From: Gammaproteobacteria bacterium
Lineage (GTDB): Bacteria; Pseudomonadota; Gammaproteobacteria; Pseudomonadales; Moraxellaceae
Reading direction: 5' to 3'
Length of the DNA stretch: 51,974 nt
NCBI GenBank assembly: GCA_028868515.1
Contig: JAGWUI010000018.1
Coordinates: forward strand, 1-51,974
Below the pieces are notes generated by a model. That model searched no databases. It saw only the letters and a list, made by a program, of their open reading frames with translations, and had not been told where the DNA came from. The position numbers and the translations under genes were made by a program. Of the stretch, positions 25,419 to 33,096 are shown one piece after another (position 1 is the stretch's first letter; every line of letters begins with the position of its first letter).

Positions 25419-25625
25419 ATGCAACTCAAAAAAATCGCAATTGCTGCCGCTATTGTTTCTACTGTAGCTATCGTTGGTTGCCAAAAGAAAGAAGAAGCTG
25501 CAACTACAGCAGCTTCTGCGCCAGCAGCAACAGCTTCTGCACCAGCAGCTTCTGCACCAGCAGCAGCACCAGAAGCATCTGCACCAGCAGCAACAGCTTC
25601 TGCACCAACAGCAACTGCTTCTTAA
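25419..25625 (+). CDS. Small Ala/Pro/Ser-repeat lipoprotein
   Basis: A 68-residue lipoprotein. The signal peptide MQLKKIAIAAAIVSTVAIVG ends in lipobox AIVG|C, giving a mature 48-residue chain with a short Lys/Glu head and a tail of ASAPAA / TASAPAA repeats. The DNA repeats about three times a GCAACAGCTTCTGCACCAGCA-like unit, so the length may vary between strains. Function is unknown; such short Ala/Pro lipoproteins are probably outer-membrane-anchored spacers. It has its own terminator and is followed by a second small lipoprotein. Confidence 0.8.
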   Translation: MQLKKIAIAAAIVSTVAIVGCQKKEEAATTAASAPAATASAPAASAPAAAPEASAPAATASAPTATAS

Positions 25626-25641
25626 TCGAACAGTTTTGTTT

Positions 25642-25670
25642 AAAAAAGGAAGTTTCGGCTTCCTTTTTTT
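25642..25670 (+). terminator. Terminator after first small lipoprotein
   Basis: AAAAAGGAAG pairs with CTTCCTTTTT around TTTCGG, followed by a T-run. Confidence 0.9.
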
Positions 25671-25823
25671 ATGCGCGTTATTTTAAAATAGTGCGCTATG
25701 TTGTTTAGGAAAAAATATCTCCTTAGTGGTGTGGGTAGGTATTGTGCTTGATTGACTGATAGGGATTGTTCGGATTTTATGGCGATTAGATGTTTAACAA
25801 CCCTTTTTATGTTCGAGATAGGC

Positions 25824-26081
25824 ATGCAAACGAAAGTGATTTTTTTAAGAAATATAACCCTTGCAACACTTTTGGGATCAACGGTTATACTTTTTGGTTG
25901 TCAAAAACATGATGATTTGAGTGAGCAAGATGCGGCAATGGCAAATGCTGATCGTTCTGCTCAGGCGGCTCAATCTGCTACTGATGCTGCAACCGCTGCT
26001 ATTCCTCCTGAGAGTGCTGTTATGGCGACTGCGAGCAATGTGGTTGAGACTTCCGCACCAAAAACTAAATCAGCATCTTAA
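25824..26081 (+). CDS. Second small lipoprotein
   Basis: An 85-residue lipoprotein starting at the ATG at 25824: signal peptide MQTKVIFLRNITLATLLGST and lipobox ILFG|C. The mature part is Ala/Ser/Asp/Glu-rich and predicted helical (NADRSAQAAQSATDAATAA), ending in a Ser/Lys tail. The frame is open to 25752, but the upstream part has no signal-peptide sense. The CQK after the lipobox is shared with the preceding lipoprotein, suggesting a diverged tandem pair. Function unknown. Confidence 0.72.
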   Translation: MQTKVIFLRNITLATLLGSTVILFGCQKHDDLSEQDAAMANADRSAQAAQSATDAATAAIPPESAVMATASNVVETSAPKTKSAS

Positions 26082-26100
26082 TCATTGATGATGATATTAG

Positions 26101-26125
26101 AAGGAAGCTCTAGCTTCCTTTTTTA
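26101..26125 (+). terminator. Terminator after second small lipoprotein
   Basis: AAGGAAGCT (26101-26109) pairs with AGCTTCCTT (26112-26120), followed by more T. The stem core is the same AAGGAAG as in the terminators at 14542 and 25645. Confidence 0.85.
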
Positions 26126-26175
26126 TTAGTATTTGTTTATAAGAAATATATTTTGCTTCTCCTTTTTTATGATAT

Positions 26176-28263
26176 ATGTCTGATGCTAAATTGAGTTTTA
26201 TGAAGATTCCTGTCCAAACACTAAATGGCGTTGGAGAACAAGTTGCACAATTGCTTGCGCGACTGAGTATTCATAATACGATTGATTTGCTATTTCATTT
26301 GCCTCGAGGGTATGAAGACCGTAGTCGGATTATTCTGATGCAAGATCTAAAAGTAGGGCGGAGTGCGTTAGTTGAAGGTGTGGTGCAATCTGTTGAGCCC
26401 TTATCGTCATCACGTGGTGGCCGTACATCTTTACTGGTTCAACTCAATGACGGCACTGGAAGGATTACGCTGCGCTTTTTTCAAGTGTATCCAGGGTTAA
26501 AGGAGAAAATGCCTGTAGGGCGTACTCTGCGAGTCTTTGGTGAGTTAAGAATGGGTAGTCGTGGATTAGAGATGTCTCATCCAGATATTCAAGTTGTCAC
26601 GGCAGGTACGCCTTTACCAGCTTCTCGTTTGACGCCAATCTATCCGACAACGGATGGTTTAAGCCAAGTAAAATTACGTAGTCTTGTTGATCAAGTTCTT
26701 CATCGTTCTAAGCTCAATCTCGCAGATTTAATCCCTAACAGTGTACTTCCCAATCAGACCTTTAATTTGGCTCAGGCATTACGTGAAGTGCATCAACCTG
26801 AACGTGATGCGGACGTTGATGCATTGATGGCTTACACTCATCCTGCACAAATCCGTCTAATTTTCGAAGAATTAGTTGCACATCAGGCGAGTTTGTTAAC
26901 TCGTCGGTATTACATGCAGGTTAAAACCGCACCCATTGTTCCAGCCAGTCAGATTTTAGCGCCTCAATTACTGGCTCAGCTTCCATTTACGCCGACCAGA
27001 GCCCAATTGCGCGTGAGTGATGAAATTCGCAATGATTTACAGCAAAAGCATCCGATGTTACGACTGGTGCAAGGTGATGTTGGATCGGGTAAAACATTGG
27101 TTGCTGCATTGGCAGCTTGTCATGCATTAGAGGCGGGATGGCAGGTAGCGCTTATGGCGCCAACGGAAATACTGGCAGAACAGCATTTTAATAATTTTAA
27201 GGGATGGTTTGAGCCTTTAGGGATTCAAATTGCGTGGTTGGCGGGTAAGCAAAAAGGCAAAGCACGTTTGAATGCTGAATCTGATGTGGCAAGTGGACAC
27301 GCTCAGTTAGTGATTGGCACGCACGCTTTATTTCAAGAAAACGTGCAGTTTACACGACTGGGTTTGGTGATTATTGATGAGCAACATCGTTTCGGGGTCG
27401 ATCAGCGTTTAGCATTGAGAGAGAAAGGTGTTGCTGGAATGAGCCCTCATCAATTGGTGATGACAGCAACCCCTATTCCTCGAACGCTCACCATGAGTGT
27501 TTATGGTGATTTGGATACTTCGGTGATTGATGAGTTGCCTGCTGGTAGAACTGCAATTACAACGGTTGCTGTACCCTTTGAGCGGCGGGAAGAGGTCATT
27601 GCACGATTAGCTGCCAATTGTGAGCAAGGTAAGCAAGTGTATTGGGTTTGTACTTTGGTTGAAGAATCGGAAACGCTTGATGCAAAAGCTGCAGAAGCCA
27701 CATATGAGGAATTATCAGCGAGATTACCTCATTTAAAAATTGGCTTGGTTCATGGACGAATGAAGGCTGATGAAAAACAGTCAGTTATGCAAGCTTTTAA
27801 ACAGAATGAGCTTCAATTGCTGATCGCGACAACCGTGATTGAGGTGGGTGTAGATGTTCCAAATGCGTCATTAATGATCATTGAGAATGCTGAGCGATTG
27901 GGCTTATCGCAGCTACATCAGTTGCGAGGTCGTGTGGGACGAGGAAGTACGGCAAGCTTTTGTGTCCTGATGTATAAATCTCCTCTTTCTGAAAATGGTA
28001 TTGAGCGATTGTCGACGCTTAGAAATAGTACAGATGGCTTTGTGATTGCTGAAAAAGACTTGGAACTTCGTGGTCCTGGAGAGATATTGGGAACTCGGCA
28101 GACTGGAGCGCTTGATTTTCGATTGGTTGTCCTTCAAAGAGATCAGCGGATGCTGCCAGAGGCGCATCGAGTTGCTGCAACAATGTTGAAAAAATATCCT
28201 CAAGAAAGTGAGGAGCTCATGCAACGATGGCTTCCAACCGCACCGCGCTATGCTCGAGTCTAA
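26176..28263 (+). CDS. recG: ATP-dependent DNA helicase RecG
   Basis: Branch-migrating helicase that remodels stalled replication forks and Holliday junctions. 695 residues (693 in E. coli). Seen in order are the wedge/OB domain (LLFHLPRGYEDRSRI, VQLNDGTGRITLRFF), Walker A GDVGSGKT near residue 305, the DEQH box IIDEQHRFGVDQR, MTATPIPRTLTMSVYGDLD, and in the second RecA-like domain VHGRMKADEK, TTVIEVGVDVPNA and QLRGRVGRG. comF starts at the base after its stop codon. Confidence 0.97.
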   Translation: MSDAKLSFMKIPVQTLNGVGEQVAQLLARLSIHNTIDLLFHLPRGYEDRSRIILMQDLKVGRSALVEGVVQSVEPLSSSRGGRTSLLVQLNDGTGRITLRFFQVYPGLKEKMPVGRTLRVFGELRMGSRGLEMSHPDIQVVTAGTPLPASRLTPIYPTTDGLSQVKLRSLVDQVLHRSKLNLADLIPNSVLPNQTFNLAQALREVHQPERDADVDALMAYTHPAQIRLIFEELVAHQASLLTRRYYMQVKTAPIVPASQILAPQLLAQLPFTPTRAQLRVSDEIRNDLQQKHPMLRLVQGDVGSGKTLVAALAACHALEAGWQVALMAPTEILAEQHFNNFKGWFEPLGIQIAWLAGKQKGKARLNAESDVASGHAQLVIGTHALFQENVQFTRLGLVIIDEQHRFGVDQRLALREKGVAGMSPHQLVMTATPIPRTLTMSVYGDLDTSVIDELPAGRTAITTVAVPFERREEVIARLAANCEQGKQVYWVCTLVEESETLDAKAAEATYEELSARLPHLKIGLVHGRMKADEKQSVMQAFKQNELQLLIATTVIEVGVDVPNASLMIIENAERLGLSQLHQLRGRVGRGSTASFCVLMYKSPLSENGIERLSTLRNSTDGFVIAEKDLELRGPGEILGTRQTGALDFRLVVLQRDQRMLPEAHRVAATMLKKYPQESEELMQRWLPTAPRYARV

Positions 28264-28923
28264 ATGTATTCTGTTCTAAATTTTACCAATAGGTCTTTTT
28301 GGCGGCCTCGTTGTATTTTGTGCCAACTGCACGGGGCTCAAGTGGGACAGCCTTTGTGTGCTGGATGTGCGGAAGACTTACCTTGGCGTCGAGAAATGAT
28401 CCACGTTCAAGATCTGCCTGTTCAAATCGCTTTTGCGTATCAATGGCCAATTAATCGGTTAATTCATCTCTATAAATATCAAGCACGTTTAGAATTCATG
28501 TCTATATTTGAGTATGGATTGAGTCAGCTAGAACCTCCTGAGGCGGATGCACTGCTTGCGGTACCTGTATCTCTGGATCGTTTGAGGGAACGAGGTTTTA
28601 ATCAGAGTCATGAGATCGCAAAGCGTATGGCGGATTATTGGAGTATGCCGCTGCTGAATCATATCAAGCGTCGCGAAGGTGTCAGGCAAAAAGGATTAGG
28701 TCGTAGTGAGCGATTACAAAATTTAGAAGATGCTTTTGAAGTTGAACAAAAAACAACAACTCGTTTGCCTAAGCGAATTGTACTCATTGATGATGTTTTG
28801 ACCACGGGAAATACGTTATTGAGTTTAGCGACGTATTTGCGGGCGCAAGGTGTGGAACAAGTGAGCGCATTTGTCGTTGCAAGCCAGCATCAGTATCGTG
28901 CTTTAAATTCAACACTGTTTTGA
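28264..28923 (+). CDS. comF: ComF family protein
   Basis: A 219-residue phosphoribosyltransferase-fold protein associated with natural transformation; it is thought to act with incoming single-stranded DNA in the cytoplasm. The N-terminus has a zinc-binding pair CILCQLHG / CAGCAEDLPW, then LIHLYKYQARLEF, PVSLDRLRERGFNQSHEIAK and the PRPP-like motif RIVLIDDVLTTGNTL. It begins directly after recG, so the two are co-transcribed. ComF in relatives is needed for competence; here that is inference. Confidence 0.92.
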   Translation: MYSVLNFTNRSFWRPRCILCQLHGAQVGQPLCAGCAEDLPWRREMIHVQDLPVQIAFAYQWPINRLIHLYKYQARLEFMSIFEYGLSQLEPPEADALLAVPVSLDRLRERGFNQSHEIAKRMADYWSMPLLNHIKRREGVRQKGLGRSERLQNLEDAFEVEQKTTTRLPKRIVLIDDVLTTGNTLLSLATYLRAQGVEQVSAFVVASQHQYRALNSTLF

Positions 28924-28943
28924 CTTAGCAACCAGTGTTGTTT
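28910..28943 (+). terminator. Possible terminator overlapping the comF stop codon
   Basis: CAACACTG (28910-28917), within the last comF codons, pairs with CAGTGTTG (28933-28940) and is followed by TTTA. The T-run is short. Confidence 0.45.
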
Positions 28944-29013
28944 ATAGCGATTCCAATAAATAAAGAATCATCGTTTTGCTTTTCGGAGCCAAATGAGGGA
29001 GAAAAATATCGTA

Positions 29014-29033
29014 CATTTCGACTCCGCTCAATG
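29014..29033. repeat. REP-like element CATTTCGACTCCGCTCAATG
   Basis: The 20-bp sequence has CATT/AATG ends and a TCGACTCCGCTC core. This core resembles a TTCGAC(T/A)nCGCTCA palindrome found between genes in many bacteria. It lies between convergent comF and mlaB. Confidence 0.35.
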
Positions 29034-29083
29034 CACTAGAATTGGTAACGTTATTTGTTAGAATAGCGATAAGCCAAAGAAAA

Positions 29084-29446
29084 CTATAAAATCTCTTCTA
29101 ATCTAGAGGCTTGAATAATAGATTGTATTTTTGGAGGAACATTCTCCAAGTGAATACGCTGTTCGGATTTAAGCCCGCGAATCCATTGTACGATGACTGC
29201 GAGCAGTACTGTATGACCTTGCGTTAACTGTGCGAGATCAATGGTGATCAAGGGTGCAGTCAGACTATCTAATATTTTCTTTCCATCTCGATAAGTGATA
29301 TTGGCATTATCAAAATGAACAGAGCCATTGATCGAGAGTGTATTGCCTGCGAGTGAGAGACTCGCAGTTGCTTGATCACGTTCATGACTCTTTCTATTCT
29401 GTTTTGCTAGTTTGTTCAATTCAAAACGCTCACTGACCTGAGGCAC
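29084..29446 (-). CDS. mlaB: MlaB, STAS-domain regulator of the MlaFEDB transporter
   Basis: A 120-residue cytoplasmic STAS protein that binds the MlaF ATPase and is needed for transporter assembly. After a charged N-terminal segment of about 28 residues come ASLSLAGNTLSINGSVHFDNA, ITIDLAQLTQGHTVLLAVIVQWIRGL (strand, Thr loop and helix typical of STAS) and the C-terminal NVPPKIQSIIQASRLEEIL. The start is a GTG inside the mlaC 3' end, overlapping by 17 bp, so the two are translationally coupled. Last gene of the mla operon. Confidence 0.88.
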   Translation of the reverse strand: MPQVSERFELNKLAKQNRKSHERDQATASLSLAGNTLSINGSVHFDNANITYRDGKKILDSLTAPLITIDLAQLTQGHTVLLAVIVQWIRGLKSEQRIHLENVPPKIQSIIQASRLEEIL

Positions 29447-30056
29447 TGGCAGAAGGAATGAAATTTTTGATCGCGAGATCTAAGTTGTTTTTATTCGTTT
29501 GAACTGCTGATGAAAACTGGTTGCGGAAAGTTAGACCAATATCAATGCCATTAAGCTGTAAATTGCGCACTTTCCATGAATCACCGCTTTGGATGAGTTG
29601 ATAAGCGATTGGAACAATCGTGCCTGTATCGGTTTTAAAGTCCATGTTGACTACGGCTTTGCTTGGGTCTTTACCTTCTACAAAAGGGCGAATGGTGTAG
29701 CTTTCATTGTCATATGCAGCTAGACCTTTTGCATAGGTTCTAATCAGGCTTTGTTTAAATGTTTGTGCAAATGCGGTACGTTGTTCTGGTGATGCCTGAC
29801 GATAATAAGGTCCCATCACGCCACGGGCGAAACCATCAAAATCAACATAAGGTTCGATATTTTGTTGCAGAATCAGGTTAAGTGCGGCGGGATTCTTTTT
29901 GTAAGCGCCGCGATCGCTCACGAGACGTGCAATGAGAGCATCAGAAATTCTTTTAACAAATACTGGCGCAGGTTCTACGGCAGCAAAGGCGGTTGATGCT
30001 GAAAAAATGCTTGAGAGTACAAGCGCAGTTGCTGTAGGGAAGAGGATGCGTTTCAT
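29430..30056 (-). CDS. mlaC: MlaC, periplasmic phospholipid-binding protein
   Basis: Periplasmic shuttle carrying phospholipid between the outer-membrane MlaA complex and the inner-membrane MlaFEDB complex. 208 residues with a Sec signal peptide (MKRILFPTATALVLSSIFSA, cleavage after AFA). The MlaC/Ttg2D fold is seen in LNLILQQNIEPYVDFDGFARGVMG, FKQSLIRTYAKGLAAYDN, DWS-like SGDSWKVRNLQLNGIDIG and LTFRNQF. The frame extends to 30074, but GGAGA lies about eight bases before the ATG at 30056. Confidence 0.95.
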   Translation of the reverse strand: MKRILFPTATALVLSSIFSASTAFAAVEPAPVFVKRISDALIARLVSDRGAYKKNPAALNLILQQNIEPYVDFDGFARGVMGPYYRQASPEQRTAFAQTFKQSLIRTYAKGLAAYDNESYTIRPFVEGKDPSKAVVNMDFKTDTGTIVPIAYQLIQSGDSWKVRNLQLNGIDIGLTFRNQFSSAVQTNKNNLDLAIKNFIPSASASGQ

Positions 30057-30149
30057 CAAAAAATCTCCAAACACAAAACAAATGAATTAAAGCCCAAAAT
30101 CCAATGAGTAACGAATACTTCATTACTCATCTCTGATTCTGCACAGTCC

Positions 30150-30677
30150 TTAGAACTGTGCGCTGCCAGCTGCGGCAGGTGTAGGGCTTGTAGCAGCTGG
30201 TGTTGCTGCAGCAGGTGTTGGTTCTGTGGCCTTACTGAACAAGAATTTACTGATCAGATCTTCAAGAACTAACGCACTCTGAGTTTGATCAACTTCGCTG
30301 CCATTTTTAAGCATTGTGTCATCTGCACCCAGTGAAATTCCGATATATTGTCCACCAATCAAACCTTCTGTGAGAATGCTTGCTGTGGAGTCTGTTGGAA
30401 TTTCTTTCATGCTGTCGTTGATTTGCATGGTAACCACAGCATCAAGCCGTTTTGGGTCAATCGAAATATCAGTGACGCGCCCAATCACAACACCACTAAG
30501 TGTTACTTTAGCACGAGGTGTGAGTCCACCTATGTTTTGAAAGTGTGCAGTTATCGTATAGCCAGTTTTATGCACTTCATTGAGAAGTCCGCTGACGCGT
30601 AGCGCCAGAAAAAAGAAAGCGATAATTGTCAAAATTGTAAAAATACCAACACTAAACTCTGCACTACGAGTTCTCAT
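30150..30677 (-). CDS. mlaD: MlaD, MCE-domain subunit of the phospholipid transporter
   Basis: Inner-membrane anchored MCE protein that forms a hexameric ring on the MlaFE core. 175 residues: an N-terminal transmembrane helix (FSVGIFTILTIIAFFFLALR), one MCE domain (about 38-118; HFQNIGGLTPRAKVTLSGVVIGRVTDI, ILTEGLIGGQYIGISLG), then a C-terminal helix (LVLEDLISKFLFSKA) and a Pro/Ala/Thr-rich tail. The first ATG overlaps the mlaE stop (ATGA). Confidence 0.95.
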   Translation of the reverse strand: MRTRSAEFSVGIFTILTIIAFFFLALRVSGLLNEVHKTGYTITAHFQNIGGLTPRAKVTLSGVVIGRVTDISIDPKRLDAVVTMQINDSMKEIPTDSTASILTEGLIGGQYIGISLGADDTMLKNGSEVDQTQSALVLEDLISKFLFSKATEPTPAAATPAATSPTPAAAGSAQF

Positions 30678-31453
30678 GATAAACCTCCGAACATGACCGC
30701 AGTCAGAATGAAATCAAGACCCAATACACATAATGATGAATAAACTACAGTATTTGTTGTTGCTGTAGAAATACCCGCTGAAGTTGGAGTTGCTGCATAA
30801 CCTTGATATACCGCAATCCATGTACAGACCACACCGAAAACTACACTTTTGATTACGCCATTGAGAATATCGTCTGCAAAACTTACATTACTTTGCATAC
30901 TATTCCAAAAAGATCCTTCATCAACACCCAGCCAGTCCACGCCAACCATTTTCCCGCCAAAGATACCAATTGCTGAGAAAATTAATGTGAGCATCGGTAA
31001 GCTAACAATACCAGCCCATAACCTTGGTGCAATAATGCGATGGATGGGATCAACGCCAATCATTTCCATGCTTGATAATTGCTCTGTGGTTTTCATTAAT
31101 CCAATTTCAGCGGTTAATGCGGAACCAGCTCGACCTGCAAAGAGTAAGGCCGAAATCACAGGACCTAACTCACGAACTAAGGTCAGCGCGACCATTGTTC
31201 CGAGTGCTTGATTACTGCCGTATTTGGATAGAATGGTGAAACCTTGTAGACCTAAAACTAATCCAATAAATAAGCCTGAGACCAAGATAATGAGCAAAGA
31301 AAGGACGCCAACACGATACATTTGATCGGAAAACAATCTAAAACCCGACCAAGTTGGTATTGTAGATACGGAGCGCAGGAGCAGAATACCTGCGGCGCCT
31401 ATTCCCGTAATACGATCAATGACTTCTCGACCCAGTCGTTGTATGGCATTCAT
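30674..31453 (-). CDS. mlaE: MlaE, permease subunit of the phospholipid transporter
   Basis: A 259-residue inner-membrane permease of the MlaE/YrbE family, dimeric core of the ABC-type complex. Seen are an amphipathic N-terminal segment (NAIQRLGREVIDRI), five to six hydrophobic helices, and the signature LTLVRELGPVISALLFAGRAGSALTAEIGLMKTTEQLSSMEMIG that defines the family (positions near 31080-31200). The frame reaches 31486, but the ATG at 31453 fits the family start. It overlaps mlaD by four bases. Confidence 0.95.
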   Translation of the reverse strand: MNAIQRLGREVIDRITGIGAAGILLLRSVSTIPTWSGFRLFSDQMYRVGVLSLLIILVSGLFIGLVLGLQGFTILSKYGSNQALGTMVALTLVRELGPVISALLFAGRAGSALTAEIGLMKTTEQLSSMEMIGVDPIHRIIAPRLWAGIVSLPMLTLIFSAIGIFGGKMVGVDWLGVDEGSFWNSMQSNVSFADDILNGVIKSVVFGVVCTWIAVYQGYAATPTSAGISTATTNTVVYSSLCVLGLDFILTAVMFGGLS

Positions 31454-31506
31454 GATTGATGTGCTCTTATAGTATGTGCAGCACACATTTTTAAAGATGA
31501 AACCAT

Positions 31507-32397
31507 TTATAGGGTTTTCCTTTTCATAGAATCACGATTTTGCATCAAGTTTTGAGTCAAGTAAGGTTCTTGACTGTATTGAAATTTTACAGGCCCGTCG
31601 GCTTCGCCTTTTAAGAATTGCTGTACGAAAGGCGAGGAGGATGCGCGGAGTTGATCAGGAGTTCCTTCGCCCATGACGATCCCATCAGCAACCACATAAA
31701 CATAATCAGAAATAGATAATGTCTCGGAAACATCATGCGAAACGATGATTGTTGTTAAGCCTAAAGCTTCACGTAATGTGCGGATAAGACGAACTAACAC
31801 GCCCATGACGATCGGATCCTGACCGGCAAATGGCTCATCGTACATAATTAGCTCTGGATCAAGTGCAATCGCTCGAGCGAGGGCAACACGTCTATTCATG
31901 CCACCAGAGAGTTCGGACGGCATTAAACTTTCAGTACCGCGTAGACCAACAGCTTCTAACTTGAGACCGACAATTTCTTGAATGAGATTTTCATCAAGAT
32001 CAGTATGTGCGCGTAGGGGGAAGGCAACATTTTCAAATACGGTCATGTCGGTAAACAGAGCGCCACTTTGAAACAGCATGCCCATGCGGGCGCGTGCAGC
32101 AAATAGCTCTTTCCTGTCCATGTCCGCAACGTTGCGACCGTCAATCAAGACTTGTCCTGAATTTGGAGTGAGTTGTCCGCCAATCAGTTTGAGTAATGTG
32201 GTTTTGCCAGTACCCGAAGGTCCCATGATGCCAGTGATTTGACCACGACGAATAACGAGATCAAGTTTGCTATAGATGACTCGAGAACCCCAACTGTATG
32301 AGACATCGTGTGCCTCTACCAAGTATTGCTCGGAGTTGAGTTGTGCTGTGTTTGAGGGCGATGTAGTTGACACAGCTTGTTCAGAAAGAGTCGTCAT
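31507..32397 (-). CDS. mlaF: MlaF, ATPase subunit of the phospholipid transporter
   Basis: Cytoplasmic ABC ATPase of the MlaFEDB complex, 296 residues. Walker A is GPSGTGKTT (about residue 60), the Q-loop is MLFQSGALFTDMTVFENVAFPLR, the signature is ELSGGMNRRVALARAIALDPELIMYDEPF (Walker B with catalytic Glu), and the switch His is in IIVSHDVSETLSI. About 28 residues precede the domain (Ser/Thr-rich), longer than E. coli MlaF. First gene of the mlaF-E-D-C-B operon; mlaA is not in the window. Confidence 0.96.
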   Translation of the reverse strand: MTTLSEQAVSTTSPSNTAQLNSEQYLVEAHDVSYSWGSRVIYSKLDLVIRRGQITGIMGPSGTGKTTLLKLIGGQLTPNSGQVLIDGRNVADMDRKELFAARARMGMLFQSGALFTDMTVFENVAFPLRAHTDLDENLIQEIVGLKLEAVGLRGTESLMPSELSGGMNRRVALARAIALDPELIMYDEPFAGQDPIVMGVLVRLIRTLREALGLTTIIVSHDVSETLSISDYVYVVADGIVMGEGTPDQLRASSSPFVQQFLKGEADGPVKFQYSQEPYLTQNLMQNRDSMKRKTL

Positions 32398-32667
32398 GCA
32401 ACAGAAACCAAAGTGATAAGAGCCATAATGCCCAATGTAGCACGAAATAAATGAAGCTTAGGTGTATTCTGCTCGTATAAAATGTATATCTTTGTACGAA
32501 TTGTAAGCTAAGTGCCGCGTATTGTTGATAATTTTTTCAAAAAAAGCAAGACTGTTGAACAATCATGATTTTTGATCTATCAAAATATAAAGATTTTAAA
32601 AAATATCCTGCTGATGCTGTTATTTATTTGAGTTGTTCATTTCTGTCCTTTGGATGCCTAATCGTAT
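32398..32667. other. Intergenic region upstream of mlaF
   Basis: 270 bp, AT-rich, no gene. The mla promoter should lie here, on the minus strand; I could not pick a convincing -35/-10 pair. Confidence 0.3.
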
Positions 32668-32895
32668 TTATGAGGTACTTGGAGTTTGTGTATTCAGTGA
32701 AAGATTGGGTTTGAGCGACAAGTTTGAAAGTTGATCCAATACTGTACGCTGCGATACAAGTTTTAGGGTCACAGGGAAGTCTTTATGGGTCATATTGGCA
32801 ATCGGCTGTAATGCAGCAGGATCTTTTTCTTGGAGTACTTGGTAACCAAAATAGCTAGCGTTCAGTGCCACTAGAAATACAAATAAATAAGGCAT
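32668..32895 (-). CDS. Small membrane-anchored hypothetical protein
   Basis: A 75-residue protein: an N-terminal hydrophobic segment (YLFVFLVALNASYFGYQVLQ) that should be a single membrane anchor or uncleaved signal, then a mixed soluble region and a Ser/Thr/Asn-rich C-terminus. AAGGAGTTTCAAA is a strong ribosome site before the ATG. I recognise no family. It is followed by a region of AT-rich DNA and lies between mlaF and the RNA helicase gene. Confidence 0.6.
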   Translation of the reverse strand: MPYLFVFLVALNASYFGYQVLQEKDPAALQPIANMTHKDFPVTLKLVSQRTVLDQLSNLSLKPNLSLNTQTPSTS

Positions 32896-33011
32896 TTTGA
32901 AACTCCTTTTTCTGTTTATTGCTCTTAACTATTCAATCACTGTGGTTGTGAACATAGCACAGTTTTGTTGATTAAAAAACAGACCTTATGAGGTGATTTT
33001 GATTTAAGAAT

Positions 33012-33050
33012 AAATAAAAAAGCCGAATGATTTCAACATTCGGCCTCTTT
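33012..33050 (-). terminator. Bidirectional terminator between helicase and small membrane-protein genes
   Basis: GCCGAATG (33022-33029) pairs with CATTCGGC (33037-33044) around ATTTCAA. The minus strand then reads TTTTTTATTTATTC; the plus strand reads CTCTTT. Confidence 0.8.
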
Positions 33051-33096
33051 GTGATGCGTAAATAGCAGTTAGTGATAACTGCTTCGCATTAATGGA

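Noticed and set aside
25474-25708. Gln- or Ser/Cys-rich frames through the Ala/Pro lipoprotein repeat
   Set aside because: Frame-shifted readings of a repetitive codon tract; they lack a ribosome site.
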